Shown in pieces: positions 1-9,018 of a stretch of DNA of 64,000 bases. The position numbers were made by a program, and so were the translations under genes. The notes beneath the pieces are model-generated. The model had not been told where the DNA came from. It saw only the letters and a program-made list of their open reading frames with translations, and did no database searches. Origin of the DNA: Candidimonas nitroreducens. Lineage in GTDB: Bacteria; Pseudomonadota; Gammaproteobacteria; Burkholderiales; Burkholderiaceae_B. How positions within the stretch are numbered: the stretch's first letter is position 1; each line of letters begins with the position of its first letter. The stretch covers positions 306,611 through 370,610 of the forward strand of contig NZ_NJIH01000008.1 of NCBI RefSeq assembly GCF_002209565.1. Direction: 5' to 3'.

Positions 1-133
1 ACGCTTCGGCGCTGTCGAGGCGGCGGAACACCCCGTAGGGCAGGTTCTGAATGGGAAAGCCATTGCCTGCGGCGTTGGCCGATTCGACCCAGCTGCGTAG
101 TTGGGGATCGTGGGTTTCGTTCAGGTAAGTCAT
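1..133 (-). CDS. fahA: Fumarylacetoacetase, N-terminal part (runs off the window)
   Basis: Only the first 44 residues are inside the window. They begin MTYLNETHDPQLRSWVE and reach FPIQNLPYGVF, the conserved opening of fumarylacetoacetase (the N-terminal SH3-like domain precedes the catalytic barrel). The enzyme splits fumarylacetoacetate into fumarate and acetoacetate, the last step of homogentisate breakdown. The start codon lies 38 bp downstream of the hmgA stop on the same strand, with an AGGA about 11 bases upstream, so it belongs to the same operon. The family call rests on the N-terminal motif and on the neighbour hmgA. Confidence 0.85.
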   Translation of the reverse strand, partial: MTYLNETHDPQLRSWVESANAAGNGFPIQNLPYGVFRRLDSAEA

Positions 134-171
134 GGATTGCGATCCTGGTTCTTGGGTGAATTAAGCCGGCG

Positions 172-1473
172 TTACGGATGCTCGGGGTGGAAGTGCTTCT
201 GCAGCCCTTGCCAGGCCTGGTAGTAGTCGGCTTGCAGAGTGGGCGCGGCCAGGGCCTGGGCGCTGGGGCGTATGACGCGCCGGGTCTCGAACATGAACGC
301 CATGGTATCGCGAATATAGTGCGGCTTGCCGGTGTCGGCGGTGCTGGCCTTGGCGAAGGTCTCGGCGTCGGGGCCGTGCGGCGTCATGCAGTTGTGCAGG
401 CTGGCGCCGCCGGGCAGGAAGCCTTCGGCCTTGGCATCGTAGACGCCTTCGATCAGGCCCATGAATTCGCTGGCGATGTTGCGATGGAACCAGGGCGGGC
501 GGAAGGTGTCTTCCATGACCAGCGTGCGCGGCGGGAAGATGGCGAAATCCATATTGGCCGTGCCCGGGGTGTCCGACGGCGAGGTCAGCACCGTGAAGAT
601 GCACGGATCGGGATGGTCGAAGCTGATCGAGCCGATGGTGTTGAAACGGCGCAGGTCGTACTTGTAGGGCGCATGCGTGCCGTGCCAGGCGACTACGTCC
701 AGCGGCGAATGGTTGATGCTGGCGCGCCACAGGCCGCCGTTGAACTTGGCGTACAGGGTGTAGTCGTCGTCGAGATCTTCGTACCAGGCCACTGGGGTCT
801 GGAAGTCGCGCGCATTGGCCAGGCCGTTGGAGCCTATGGGGCCGAGTTCGGGCAGGCGCATGGGGGCGCCGAAGTTCTCGAGCAGATAGCCGCGGGCCTC
901 GGCGTCGAGCAGTTCGACACGCAGGCGTACGCCGCGCGGAATGACGGCGATCTCGCAGGGCTCGAGGTCGATCAGGCCCAGCTCGGTGGCCAGCCGCAGG
1001 CGGCCCTGCTGCGGCACGATCATCATTTCGCCGTCGGCGTTGTAGAAGAAGCTGCCCTGCATGGAGTGGTTGGCCGCATACAGGTGTATGCCTATGCCGG
1101 CCTGGTCGTCGGCGTTGCCGTTGCCCGCCCAGGTGTGCACGCCGTGAATGAAGTCGGTGGCGTCGGTGGGCATGGGCAGGGGGTTCCAGCGCAGCTGGTT
1201 GGGGGTGCACGGCCCCTTGCCGAAATCGTTGTGCCAGTGGGCGATGTCGCCGGCCGGTTCGAAGGGCTGCTGCACGGCCGCGGGGCGTATGCGGTACAGC
1301 CACGAGCGGCGGTTGTCGGCGCGCGGGGCGGTAAAGGCCGTGCCGGACAACTGTTCGGCATACAGGCCGTAGGGGCACTGTTGCGGGGAATTGCGGCCTT
1401 GCGGCAGGGCGCTGGGCAGGGCCTCGGTCGCGTGGCTGTTGCCGAAGCCGGTTTGGTACTGAAGTGTGCTCAT
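172..1473 (-). CDS. hmgA: Homogentisate 1,2-dioxygenase
   Basis: The 433-residue protein has the normal length of the family. It begins [20 protein letters not shown] and continues with the conserved [20 protein letters not shown] and [10 protein letters not shown] blocks. The C-terminal half carries the His/Glu-rich cupin segment ([18 protein letters not shown]) that supplies non-haem iron ligands in this family. The enzyme opens the ring of homogentisate to maleylacetoacetate in the cytoplasm. It sits between a flavin hydroxylase pair upstream and fumarylacetoacetase downstream. No maleylacetoacetate isomerase is seen in the visible part; it may lie beyond the left edge or elsewhere. Confidence 0.97.
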   Translation of the reverse strand: MSTLQYQTGFGNSHATEALPSALPQGRNSPQQCPYGLYAEQLSGTAFTAPRADNRRSWLYRIRPAAVQQPFEPAGDIAHWHNDFGKGPCTPNQLRWNPLPMPTDATDFIHGVHTWAGNGNADDQAGIGIHLYAANHSMQGSFFYNADGEMMIVPQQGRLRLATELGLIDLEPCEIAVIPRGVRLRVELLDAEARGYLLENFGAPMRLPELGPIGSNGLANARDFQTPVAWYEDLDDDYTLYAKFNGGLWRASINHSPLDVVAWHGTHAPYKYDLRRFNTIGSISFDHPDPCIFTVLTSPSDTPGTANMDFAIFPPRTLVMEDTFRPPWFHRNIASEFMGLIEGVYDAKAEGFLPGGASLHNCMTPHGPDAETFAKASTADTGKPHYIRDTMAFMFETRRVIRPSAQALAAPTLQADYYQAWQGLQKHFHPEHP

Positions 1474-1493
1474 GAGTACGACTCCTGTGAGGG

Positions 1494-1700
1494 TCAGTTT
1501 GCGGGCCGGGCTATGTCGCGCGCCTTTTCCAGGGCTACGCGCAATACATCCCGGTCGCCTATGTGGTTGGCCAGCAGCAGCACCAGCGCCGCGTTCAGCT
1601 CGTGGCTCTGGGCCGTGTCCAGATCCCGGTGCGCTTCGATGAGGTCTTCGTAGAAATCGTCCGGAGAGACGATATTGCTGTGGGTGTTCAGGGTATTCAT
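1494..1700 (-). CDS. DUF2783 small protein, probable MhaB-like partner of the flavin hydroxylase
   Basis: This acidic 68-residue protein begins [20 protein letters not shown] and contains [20 protein letters not shown], typical of the DUF2783 family. Its ATG overlaps the stop of the upstream hydroxylase by four bases (ATGA), so the two are almost certainly translated together. Published work on Pseudomonas putida U describes 3-hydroxyphenylacetate 6-hydroxylase as a flavoprotein (MhaA) plus a very small coupling protein (MhaB). Size, order and the homogentisate context match that arrangement. Equating this gene with mhaB is inference from context, since no residue-level signature of MhaB can be confirmed here. 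Confidence 0.75.
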   Translation of the reverse strand: MNTLNTHSNIVSPDDFYEDLIEAHRDLDTAQSHELNAALVLLLANHIGDRDVLRVALEKARDIARPAN

Positions 1701-3382
1701 GCCGGAGTGTCCTCGAGGTGGCCGCTGGCGCGGCGCAGCGCGGCGCGGATGGCCGGTTCGTGGCAGGCGCGCCAGCGCGCGGCGATGTGCTGGTCGGGGC
1801 GTATCAGGTAAGTGGTGTGCTCGCGCGCGTCGTAGCGCCGCGCCAGCACGCCCTGCGCGTCGACGACCGTGTGCAGCCCGCTGCGCGCGGCCTGGCCGGC
1901 GCAGGCCGGCGCGGCCACCAGGATGACCTGTATGCCCAGCGGATCGCGGCGCAGTTCGTCCAGCTGCTGCAGGGTGGCCTGCGGCGGCAGGCCGGAACGG
2001 CAGAATATGACTACCGTGTAGCGGCCGTCCAGGCACGACAGCCACCAGGCATCGCGGCCCTCTACCTGCACGGGCGCGTCGGGCGCCACCACGCCCAGCG
2101 GCAGCAAATGGGTGAAGCGCTCGGTGTCGGGTGTGTTCAGCGGCGTGTCGGTATAGGCCGTGGCGGTGGACAGGCGGCCGCTGTTGACCAGCGCGCGCGC
2201 GAATTCATAGTGCTTGGCCAGCTTCAGCACGGTGTTGCGGAACAGCAGGCTGATCTCGCTCTTGGGCGTGATGAAATCGGTGGAGTGCGTGGAATGGCGG
2301 ATGTTCTCGTCGGCGGCCAGTTCGCGCTCGGCGGCATAGCTGTCGATCAGTGCCTCGGGCGCCAGGCCGCGGGTGACCAGGTGCAGCTTCCAGGCGAGGT
2401 TGTCGGCGTCCTGTACGCCGCTGTTGGCGCCGCGCGCGCCGAAGGGCGAGACGCGGTGCGCCGAATCGCCGGCAAACAGCACGCGGCCGTGCCGGAAATG
2501 ATCCATGCGTTCGCAGGCAAAGGTGTAGATGCTGACCCATTCCAGCTCGAAGGCGGTGTCTTTGCCCAGCAGGGCGCGGATGCGCGGCAGCACGTTTTCG
2601 GGCTTGACCTCTTCGACCGGGTCGGCGTTCCAGCCCAGCTGGAAGTCGATGCGCCAGATGTTGTCCGGCTGGCGGTGCAGCAGCACCGATTGATTGGGAT
2701 GGAAGGGCGGGTCGAACCAGAACCAGCGTTCGGTGGGAAATTCGGCCTGCATGCGCACGTCGGCGATCAGGAAGCGGTCGCGGAAGATGCGGCCGTGGGC
2801 TTCCTGGCCCAGCATCTTGCGCAGCGGCGAGCGCGAGCCGTCGCAGGCCACCAGCCAGTCGGCCGTGAGCGTGTAGGGGCCGTCGGGCGTCTCGACCGTG
2901 AGCAGCACGCCATCGGCGCGGTTCTCGACGCCGACCGCCTTGTGCTTCCAGCGCAGTTCTATGCCGGGATGCGCCGCGGCCTGTTCGCACAGAAAGCCTT
3001 CGCAATAGTATTGCTGCAGGTTGATGAAGGCGGGGCGCCGGTGGCCCGGCTCGGGCAGCAGGTCGAAACGCCATACCTCTTCGCCCTTGAAGAACACCTT
3101 GCCGACGTTCCAGGACACGCCCTTGTCGACCATTTTCTGGCCGACGCCGAGGCGATCCCAGACATCCAGGGTGCGCTTGGCGAAACAGATGGCGCGCGAG
3201 CCGGTCGACAGGCGATAGTCGTCGTCGAGCACCACTACTTTGCTGCCGCGCTGCGCTAGATCCAGCGCCAGGCTCAGGCCCACCGGGCCCGCGCCCACGA
3301 CCACTATGGGGTGGTGGCCGGCGGCGTCGGACGGTTGCGGCCGGTATTCGAATTCCAGGGCCTGGTAATCGGTGTCTCCCAC
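1697..3382 (-). CDS. FAD-dependent aromatic hydroxylase (MhaA-like, PheA/TfdB family)
   Basis: This 561-residue class A flavoprotein monooxygenase has the Rossmann motif [20 protein letters not shown] at about residues 27-46. It also has the central DG motif ([13 protein letters not shown]) and the second FAD motif [20 protein letters not shown] followed by [16 protein letters not shown]. The C-terminal thioredoxin-like region is that of the MhpA/PheA group. The gene lies in an operon with homogentisate dioxygenase and overlaps a small DUF2783 gene. The likely role is hydroxylation of a hydroxyphenylacetate to homogentisate, probably 3-hydroxyphenylacetate 6-hydroxylase. A 4-hydroxyphenylacetate 1-hydroxylase or a related activity cannot be excluded. 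Family membership is certain; the substrate is inferred. Confidence 0.85.
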   Translation of the reverse strand: MGDTDYQALEFEYRPQPSDAAGHHPIVVVGAGPVGLSLALDLAQRGSKVVVLDDDYRLSTGSRAICFAKRTLDVWDRLGVGQKMVDKGVSWNVGKVFFKGEEVWRFDLLPEPGHRRPAFINLQQYYCEGFLCEQAAAHPGIELRWKHKAVGVENRADGVLLTVETPDGPYTLTADWLVACDGSRSPLRKMLGQEAHGRIFRDRFLIADVRMQAEFPTERWFWFDPPFHPNQSVLLHRQPDNIWRIDFQLGWNADPVEEVKPENVLPRIRALLGKDTAFELEWVSIYTFACERMDHFRHGRVLFAGDSAHRVSPFGARGANSGVQDADNLAWKLHLVTRGLAPEALIDSYAAERELAADENIRHSTHSTDFITPKSEISLLFRNTVLKLAKHYEFARALVNSGRLSTATAYTDTPLNTPDTERFTHLLPLGVVAPDAPVQVEGRDAWWLSCLDGRYTVVIFCRSGLPPQATLQQLDELRRDPLGIQVILVAAPACAGQAARSGLHTVVDAQGVLARRYDAREHTTYLIRPDQHIAARWRACHEPAIRAALRRASGHLEDTPA

Positions 3383-3442
3383 GCCAGTTCTCCTCGTGTC
3401 ATCGCCGGCGCGCCCGTAGCCGCGCCGGTCGGGTCACTGCAT

Positions 3443-4399
3443 TCAGTTGCCTTCGAGCTGCTTCCACATTTCCAGGTCGCGTTCTGCGGTCCAGATGCGC
3501 GGATCGTCGTAGCCCGTGGCCTCGTCGTAGGCGCGCGACACGTCGAAAGGCATGCAGTGGTCGAAGATGACCCATTCGGCGTAGCGCGGCTTCATGAAGT
3601 CGTAGGTTTCGCGGTAGATGGTCTTCAGGTCTTTGCCTTCGGCCACGCCGTTGTTGACACTGGCGTACAGGTCGGTGATGAAGGCGCGGGTGCCGGCCAG
3701 GCCCTTGCGCACTTCGGCGGCCGACTGCAGCGACGGGCCGCGGCCGGGCACCATTTTCTCGGCGTTGAATTCGGCCAGGGTGTCCAGCGTGTGCGGCCAT
3801 TCGCGGAAGTAGCAGTCGCCGGCATAGGGGGTGGACTGGTATTCGACCAGGTCGCCGGCGAACAGGATTTTTTGCTCGGGCAGCCAGGCTATGGTGTCGC
3901 CCTTGGTGTGGCCGCGGCCCACTTGCAGGATCTGCACTTCGAGGTTGCCGAGGTTGACGGTCATTTCGCCGTCGAAGGTGATGGTGGGCCAGGTCAGGCC
4001 GGGAGGAATCGATTCGACGTTGCGGAACAGGCGCGGGAAGCGGCCGATTTCGCTGGCCTTGTCTTGTTCGCCGCGTTCGACAATGAGGTCGTAGGTGTCG
4101 CGGCTGGCGAGGATTTCCTGCGCCTTGTAGGCCGCCGCGCCGAACACGCGCACGGCATGGTAGTGCGACAGCAGTATGTATTTGATGGGCTTGTCGGTGA
4201 CTTCGCGGATGCGGTCGATGACCCCCTGGGCCATGACCGGCGTGGCCTGGGTGTCTATCACCATGACGGCGTCGTCGCCGATGATGACGCCGGTGTTGGG
4301 GTCGCCTTCGGCGGTATAGGCATAGGCGTTGTCCGACAGCTTGTCGAAGGATACGACCTTGTCTTCCAGGTCGGCGTGGGAAGCGAATTGTTTGCTCAT
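3443..4399 (-). CDS. MBL-fold metallo-hydrolase with an altered metal motif
   Basis: This 318-residue metallo-beta-lactamase-fold protein has beta-sandwich landmarks: GVIIGDDAVMVIDTQ at about 37-51, then YILLSHYHAVRVFGA, GRGHTKGDT, and KILFAGDLVEY. The usual HxHxDH metal motif reads H79-Y-H81-A-V-R84 here, so the second-metal Asp and His are replaced, while the later His and the bridging Asp of AGD remain. The protein may bind one metal or have an unusual active site. It is the first gene of the homogentisate operon, 60 bp upstream of the hydroxylase. The ATG at 4399 is chosen because GGAGA lies 6-10 bases upstream; an in-frame start at 4453 lacks support. Substrate unknown; a thioesterase or lactonase step would suit the context. 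Confidence 0.85.
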   Translation of the reverse strand: MSKQFASHADLEDKVVSFDKLSDNAYAYTAEGDPNTGVIIGDDAVMVIDTQATPVMAQGVIDRIREVTDKPIKYILLSHYHAVRVFGAAAYKAQEILASRDTYDLIVERGEQDKASEIGRFPRLFRNVESIPPGLTWPTITFDGEMTVNLGNLEVQILQVGRGHTKGDTIAWLPEQKILFAGDLVEYQSTPYAGDCYFREWPHTLDTLAEFNAEKMVPGRGPSLQSAAEVRKGLAGTRAFITDLYASVNNGVAEGKDLKTIYRETYDFMKPRYAEWVIFDHCMPFDVSRAYDEATGYDDPRIWTAERDLEMWKQLEGN

Positions 4400-4438
4400 G
4401 GGGCGGTCTCCAGTGGTTTGAGGAAGTATAGGTTGATA

Positions 4439-4472
4439 TTCGTTTTTATGCAATGCATTTGTTATAGACGAA
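4439..4472 (-). promoter_or_regulatory. Imperfect 34-bp dyad in the promoter region of the homogentisate operon
   Basis: The AT-rich patch upstream of the operon contains an imperfect palindrome bounded by TTCGT (4439-4443) and ACGAA (4468-4472). About 13 of 17 positions match between arms, and the centre is AATGCATT. A TATAAC hexamer on the minus strand (complement of 4461-4466) may be a -10 element. The size fits an operator for a dimeric regulator. No regulator gene lies next to it in the window. Confidence 0.4.
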
Positions 4473-4480
4473 TTTAACTC

Positions 4481-4660
4481 ATGCCGATCCGATCCGATCC
4501 GATCCGAGCCGAGCCGAGCCGAGCCGAGCCGAGCCGGGCGGGGCGGGGCGGGACCGACCCTGGCCGGGTAGGCTCCGCCGGACAGACCCCGCCGGGTAGA
4601 CCCCTCCGGGCAGGCCCGGCCAGGTAGGCCCGGCCGGGCCGGACTCAGCCGCCCGGGCCT
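4481..4660. repeat. Pentanucleotide tract (GATCC)4-(GAGCC)6-(GGGCG)3 and degenerate GC-rich tail
   Basis: Positions 4486-4505 are four GATCC units, 4506-4535 six GAGCC units and 4536-4550 three GGGCG units. A degenerate low-complexity tail rich in GGCCGGGTAG-like words continues to about 4660. The tract fills the space between the 3' end of mutM and the promoter of the homogentisate operon. A five-base period can change copy number by slippage. It is not in a credible reading frame, so any effect would be on transcription or spacing. Confidence 0.9.
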
Positions 4661-4663
4661 GAT

Positions 4664-5494
4664 TCAGTTGCGCTGGCAGGACGGACAGTAATAAGTAGCC
4701 CGCTGGCCCTGGACGATGCGGCGGATCGGGGTGCCGCAGACTCGGCACGGCTGGCCGTCGCGTTCATACACCGCGGCATGCAGCGTGAAATAGGCGCCCG
4801 GCTCGCCGCTGGCGTCCACATAGTCGCGCAGCGTGCTGCCGCCCGATTCCAGCGCGTCGCTGAGGGTCTGGCGGATGGCGTCGAGCAGCCGCGCGCAGCG
4901 TGCCGGCGACAGCCGGCCGGCGCGCGTGCGCGGATGGATGCGAGCCCGGAACAGGGCTTCCGAAGCATAAATATTGCCGACGCCCACCACCACCTGGCCG
5001 GCCAGCAGCGCCTGTTTGATGGACAGCGTCTTGCCGCGCAGGCCGGCGTGCAGTTTTTGCGCGGTGAAGCCGGGGTCGAAGGGTTCCATGCCGAGCCGCG
5101 CCAGCAGCGGGTGCGCCTCGAGCGGGCCGTCGGCGGCCGCATGCCACAGCACGGCGCCGAAACGGCGCGGATCGTGCAACAGGAAGCGCGCGCCATTGTC
5201 GAACAGCCATTCGGCGTGGTCATGCTTGCGCCGCGGTTCATCGGGCGCCACGCGGCGCAAGGATCCGGACATGCCCAGGTGCACGATCTGCGTGCCGTGT
5301 TCGAATCGAATAAGCAAGTATTTGCCGCGGCGTCCGCACTCCAGTACCGCCTTGCCGCCGATCAAATCCGGCAGGCCGGCGGGAATCGGCCAGCGCATGC
5401 GCGCTTCGTGCACGATGAAGCGGGTCAGTATCCGGCCCGGCATGACCGTCGCAATTCCGCGACGGGTAGTTTCGACTTCTGGCAGTTCGGGCAT
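4664..5494 (-). CDS. mutM: Formamidopyrimidine-DNA glycosylase (Fpg/MutM)
   Basis: The 276-residue protein starts [13 protein letters not shown], giving the catalytic N-terminal proline and Glu3 of the Fpg family. The lysine loop RRGKYLL and the His-Leu-Gly-Met block [13 protein letters not shown] follow. The helix-two-turn-helix region contains [20 protein letters not shown] (the N-x-Y-A-S-E signature). It ends with a four-cysteine zinc finger (CRVCGTPI...YYCPSCQRN). The enzyme removes 8-oxoguanine and ring-opened purines and cleaves the abasic site. It is divergent from the TPR gene with a 98-bp gap. Confidence 0.97.
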   Translation of the reverse strand: MPELPEVETTRRGIATVMPGRILTRFIVHEARMRWPIPAGLPDLIGGKAVLECGRRGKYLLIRFEHGTQIVHLGMSGSLRRVAPDEPRRKHDHAEWLFDNGARFLLHDPRRFGAVLWHAAADGPLEAHPLLARLGMEPFDPGFTAQKLHAGLRGKTLSIKQALLAGQVVVGVGNIYASEALFRARIHPRTRAGRLSPARCARLLDAIRQTLSDALESGGSTLRDYVDASGEPGAYFTLHAAVYERDGQPCRVCGTPIRRIVQGQRATYYCPSCQRN

Positions 5495-5592
5495 GAGGGG
5501 GTGCTAAGATCTGTCAATTCCAGTGTGTGATTTTGCCATTTTGCGCTATGGTTGCGGGCGGGAAAGGCAATGGCTTTGCTTATATCCAGTTA

Positions 5593-7368
5593 ATGAAACT
5601 TCCGACTTCCTTGCCCTGGCTCGTTGCGGCCATGCTGTGCCTGCTGTGTTCTGTTCCGAGTCATGCCCGTCAGCCTGCGGTGGCGCCGGCGCAGACCGAG
5701 CAGATACACCTGCGCGAGGGCAGCCTGCCCGATGTCACGCTTACGGCCGACATCATGTACCGCATCCTCAGCGCCGAGATAGCCGCGCAGCGCGGCCAGT
5801 ACGACTTGGCCAGCCGCACTCTGCTGGATCTTTCCAAAGACACGCTGGATCCACGCCTGGCCAAGCGCGCCTTCCAGTTGTCGATGGCCGGCCACGACTT
5901 GCCGCGCGCCTTGGCGGCCGCAAAGCAATGGGCGCTGCTGGCCCCCAACGATGCCGAGGCGGTGGCCGCTTCGCTGGCCCTGGCGGCGTCCAACGGCCAG
6001 ACCGCCGGCCTTGCCACGGCGCTGTGGAACCGCATCGACAAGGCCACCGACAAAGACCGCGCCATTGCCCAGGCCGCGGCCATCGTCGGCAAGATGACCG
6101 ACAAGAAGGTGGCGCTCGAGGTGCTGGATCAGGCCTTGCACGAACCCGTGCGCTCCCTGCCCATCGCTCATCTGGCCCTGGCCGACGCGGCCTGGGCCGC
6201 GGGCGACGCCGATCGCGCGCTGGCCGAGGCGCGCGAGGCGCAGGAGCTGGATCCCGATTCCGAACAGGCGGCGCAGCGCGTGCTGGAATACGGCCTGAAG
6301 GTCGACCCCGGCGAGGCCATCAATACGGCGCGGCTGTTTGCCGTCCAGCATCCCGACGCGCGCAAGCTGCAGCTGCTGCTGGTGTCGCGCCTGGCCGACC
6401 GCAAGGATTTCGATTCCGCGCTGGAGCTCATCCAGCAGATGCGCGCCCGCGCGCCCGAGGACTTCGACCTGCAGTACACCGAGGCCGAGGTCGATTTCCG
6501 CGCCGGACGCTACGATCGCGCGCAGGCTCTGCTCGATGACTACATCAGCGTGCAGACCCAGCGCCGCCAGTCCATCAACGACAATGCCACCAATGCCGCG
6601 TCGGACGCTTCCGACGCGCGCCTGCTGCTGGTGCAGATCGCCGAGAAGCGCGGCCGCTTGAAAGACGCGATCCAGCAGCTCGGGCAGATCGAAGACCCCA
6701 CCCTGAAGTTCCAGGCGCGCGTCCACATGGCGGTGCTGCAGGCGCGCATGGGCGACCTGGCGGCGGCCCGCAAGACCATTGCGGCGGTGCATCCGCAAGA
6801 CAACCACGAACGCACCGTGCTGGCGCTGACGCTGTCTTCCATCTATCGCAATGCGGGGCGTACCGAACTGGCCACCGAGGTGCTGGTGCAGGCCGACAAG
6901 GCCATGCCCGACACCTCCGAGATTTTGTACGATCTGGGCATGCTCTACGAGCGCCAGGGCAAGTTCGATCAGTTCGAAAAGCTGATGCGGCGCGTGATCG
7001 ATCTCGACCCCGACAACGCCAACGCCTATAACTCGCTGGGCTATACCTACGCCGACCAGAACACCCATCTGGACGAGGCCCAGGATCTGCTCGAGCGCGC
7101 CCTGCAGCTCGAGCCGGAAAACCCGTTCATTCTGGACAGCGTGGGCTGGTATCTGTACCGCACCGGCGACAATAAGGCCGCGCTCGACTACCTGCGCCAG
7201 TCGTATGCGCTGCTGCCTGCGGCCGACGTCGCCGCCCACCTGGGCGAAGTCCTGTGGAAGCTCAAGCGCCACAGCGAGGCGCGCAAGATCTGGAGCGCCG
7301 GCTTCAAGAAAGACCCCAAGAACGACACCTTGCTCAAGACCCTCAAGCGCTTCAATGTGAAGCTGTAA
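5593..7368 (+). CDS. Secreted/periplasmic tetratricopeptide-repeat protein
   Basis: This 591-residue protein has a signal peptide (MKLPTSLPWLVAAMLCLLCS ending near SHA-RQ) and then TPR-type helical repeats across its length. The clearest repeats are near the C-terminus, around LYDLGMLYERQGKFDQFEKL, NAYNSLGYTYADQ and FILDSVGWYLYRTGDNKAAL. The ATG at 5593 is chosen because it starts the signal peptide; in-frame ATGs upstream at 5527 and 5548 would bury it. It is followed after 12 bp by lolB. The TPR-lolB-ispE order is common in Betaproteobacteria, which suggests a role in envelope assembly, possibly as a scaffold. No enzymatic motif is seen and the precise function is not known. Confidence 0.85.
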   Translation: MKLPTSLPWLVAAMLCLLCSVPSHARQPAVAPAQTEQIHLREGSLPDVTLTADIMYRILSAEIAAQRGQYDLASRTLLDLSKDTLDPRLAKRAFQLSMAGHDLPRALAAAKQWALLAPNDAEAVAASLALAASNGQTAGLATALWNRIDKATDKDRAIAQAAAIVGKMTDKKVALEVLDQALHEPVRSLPIAHLALADAAWAAGDADRALAEAREAQELDPDSEQAAQRVLEYGLKVDPGEAINTARLFAVQHPDARKLQLLLVSRLADRKDFDSALELIQQMRARAPEDFDLQYTEAEVDFRAGRYDRAQALLDDYISVQTQRRQSINDNATNAASDASDARLLLVQIAEKRGRLKDAIQQLGQIEDPTLKFQARVHMAVLQARMGDLAAARKTIAAVHPQDNHERTVLALTLSSIYRNAGRTELATEVLVQADKAMPDTSEILYDLGMLYERQGKFDQFEKLMRRVIDLDPDNANAYNSLGYTYADQNTHLDEAQDLLERALQLEPENPFILDSVGWYLYRTGDNKAALDYLRQSYALLPAADVAAHLGEVLWKLKRHSEARKIWSAGFKKDPKNDTLLKTLKRFNVKL

Positions 7369-7380
7369 TCCGGGAGTGCC

Positions 7381-7959
7381 ATGCTGGGTATTTCATTTCT
7401 ACGCTATCGCGCCTGGCTGGTTTGCGGCCTGGCGTGCCTGCTGGCGGCCTGCGCCACCCCGCAGCGCATTGCCGGCGGCACGGCGCATGCCTTCGACCGG
7501 GTGGGCCGCTTCGCGCTCAGCGCCACCGGTTATGGCGCCCCGGCACAGGCGGTGCAGGGCGGCTTCGCCTGGAACGACGACGGGCGCACGCTGCGGCTGG
7601 ATCTGTCCAATCCGCTCGGCAATATCCTGGCGCGCGTCGAGGTACGCCCCGGCGTGTCGGTTCTGACGCGCGCGGACGGTACGCAGCAGCGCGCCGCCGA
7701 TCCCGACGGGCTGGTCGAGCAGGTGCTGGGCAGCGCCATCCCGGTGGCCGGTTTGCGCGACTGGCTGCGGGGCAGTACCGGCAGCCGGCCGGTGGACGGC
7801 CTGCGCAAGGACGAGGCCGGCCACATCGGCGGTTTCGAGCAGAACGGCTGGCATGTCGAGCTGTCCAATTACGATACGCAAGGGCCCCGCCTGCTGCGGC
7901 TGACGCGCGATGCCGCGGGCCGGCACATCAGCGTGCGGCTGGTCGTGGACGGCGCTTAG
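7381..7959 (+). CDS. lolB: Outer-membrane lipoprotein insertion protein LolB
   Basis: This 192-residue lipoprotein has a signal peptide ending in the lipobox LLAAC (Cys about residue 24), so it should be lipidated. The mature part has the LolB beta-barrel pattern, including RFALSATG near the N-terminus, GGFAWNDDGRTLRLDLSNPL and GLRDWLRGSTGSRPVDGL (the conserved W-L-x-G block). LolB receives lipoproteins from LolA and inserts them into the outer membrane. A GGGAG lies 5-9 bases before the ATG. It lies between the TPR gene and ispE, the usual position of lolB in many Proteobacteria. Confidence 0.92.
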   Translation: MLGISFLRYRAWLVCGLACLLAACATPQRIAGGTAHAFDRVGRFALSATGYGAPAQAVQGGFAWNDDGRTLRLDLSNPLGNILARVEVRPGVSVLTRADGTQQRAADPDGLVEQVLGSAIPVAGLRDWLRGSTGSRPVDGLRKDEAGHIGGFEQNGWHVELSNYDTQGPRLLRLTRDAAGRHISVRLVVDGA

Positions 7960-8031
7960 CTTGCGCTTGCATGCGTGGGCTCGCGGCCGTGCTTGCTGCG
8001 CGCCGCGCCAGGCCATGGAATTCTGGATGAC

Positions 8032-8940
8032 ATGAGGCTATACGACGTTCCGGCTCCGGCCAAGCTGAACCTGTTCCTGCACGTGACCGGCAGGCGCGCC
8101 GACGGCTATCACCTGCTGCAGACCGTGTTCCGCTTCATCGGCCTGTGCGACACGCTGGACTACGAGCGCCGCGGCGACGGCCGCATCGAATGCGAGAACG
8201 GCATTGCGGGACTGAACCCGGATGACGATCTGGTGGTGCGCGCCGCCCGTGCCCTGCAGCGTGCCACCGGCACTTCTTACGGCGCGCAGATCCGCTGCCG
8301 CAAGCAGATTCCCGCCGGCGGCGGCCTGGGCGGCGGCTCTAGCGATGCCGCCAGTACGCTTATCGCGCTGAACCGCCTGTGGCAGACCGGGCTGAGCCGC
8401 GCCGAACTCATGGCGCTGGCCCTGCCTCTGGGGGCGGACGTGCCGGTGTTCGTGAACGGTTGCAGCGCCTTCGCACAAGGGGTGGGCGAGGAACTCGAAG
8501 CCGTGGATCTGCCCGAGCGCGCCTACGTGGTCATACAGCCCTGTCAGGCGGTGCCCACTGCTGGGGTGTTTGCCGCCCCTGAATTGACAAGAAATACACC
8601 CTCTGTCAAAATGGCGGTCTTTTCCGAATGGCAACAGACTGGCGCCAAAGGCAATATGCTTTTTGGCCGCAACGATCTGGAACCGGTGGTTTGCGGCAGA
8701 TACCCCCGCGTGCGCGAGCTGGCCTCGTGGCTGCGGCAAGCAGGGTTGAATGCCAGGATGACCGGGTCGGGTTCCTGCTTCTTCGTAGAGTTTGTAACGA
8801 TGAATCAGGCGCAGTTTTGCCAAGAAGAAATAGCCGGTAAAATTATTCGTGCGGGCGCCGGCAGGCCGTTATTGGCTGAAAATGCCTGGGCATGCCCGGG
8901 TTTGCATGATCATCCGCTGCGACACTGGATACAAGGTTAA
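8032..8940 (+). CDS. ispE: 4-diphosphocytidyl-2-C-methyl-D-erythritol kinase
   Basis: This 302-residue GHMP kinase starts MRLYDVPAPAKLNLFLHVTG, with the PAKLNLFLHVTG substrate motif and DGYHLLQTVF. The ATP loop PAGGGLGGGSSDAAS lies near residue 100, and MTGSGSCFFVEF is near the C-terminus. The enzyme phosphorylates CDP-methylerythritol in the MEP isoprenoid pathway. The ATG at 8032 is preferred over an in-frame start at 7975 because the protein then begins at the family's normal position. The segment 8584-8612 inside the gene looks like a sigma-70 promoter for the downstream tRNA and prs. Confidence 0.96.
   Translation: MRLYDVPAPAKLNLFLHVTGRRADGYHLLQTVFRFIGLCDTLDYERRGDGRIECENGIAGLNPDDDLVVRAARALQRATGTSYGAQIRCRKQIPAGGGLGGGSSDAASTLIALNRLWQTGLSRAELMALALPLGADVPVFVNGCSAFAQGVGEELEAVDLPERAYVVIQPCQAVPTAGVFAAPELTRNTPSVKMAVFSEWQQTGAKGNMLFGRNDLEPVVCGRYPRVRELASWLRQAGLNARMTGSGSCFFVEFVTMNQAQFCQEEIAGKIIRAGAGRPLLAENAWACPGLHDHPLRHWIQG
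8584..8612 (+). promoter_or_regulatory. Candidate sigma-70 promoter inside ispE
   Basis: A perfect -35 TTGACA (8584-8589) is followed after 17 bases by CAAAAT (8607-8612), within an AT-rich patch of an otherwise GC-rich gene. It points toward tRNA-Gln and prs, about 330 bp downstream. TTGACA and TGTCAA here also form a short inverted repeat. It could drive the tRNA independently of the lipoprotein/isoprenoid genes. Confidence 0.4.
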
Positions 8941-8941
8941 T

Positions 8942-9018
8942 TGGGGAATCGCCAAGCTGGTTAAGGCACTGGATTTTGATTCCAGCATGCGAAGGTTCGA
9001 ATCCTTCTTCCCCAGCCA
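8942..9018 (+). tRNA. tRNA-Gln (anticodon UUG), CCA encoded
   Basis: A complete cloverleaf can be drawn. The acceptor stem TGGGGAA pairs with TTCCCCA (9008-9014), followed by discriminator G and an encoded CCA. The anticodon stem CTGGA/TCCAG encloses the loop TTTTGAT, giving anticodon TTG. The T-arm contains GGTTCGAATCC. It lies two bases after the ispE stop and upstream of prs, an arrangement common in Betaproteobacteria. No integrase or att duplication is seen beside it. Confidence 0.97.

Noticed and set aside
178..1653. A 491-codon plus-strand frame opposite hmgA
   Set aside because: It is antisense to a certain dioxygenase, has no family resemblance and repeats a Gly/Val/Ala-rich composition typical of GC-rich shadow frames.
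4479..4748. An 89-codon minus-strand frame over the pentamer tract
   Set aside because: It is a translation of the simple repeats and overlaps the 3' end of mutM; there is no plausible start context.
8942..9018. tRNA-Gln as the island attachment site
   Set aside because: The island begins about 6 kb away after ychF; no integrase or 3'-tRNA duplication is seen beside the tRNA.
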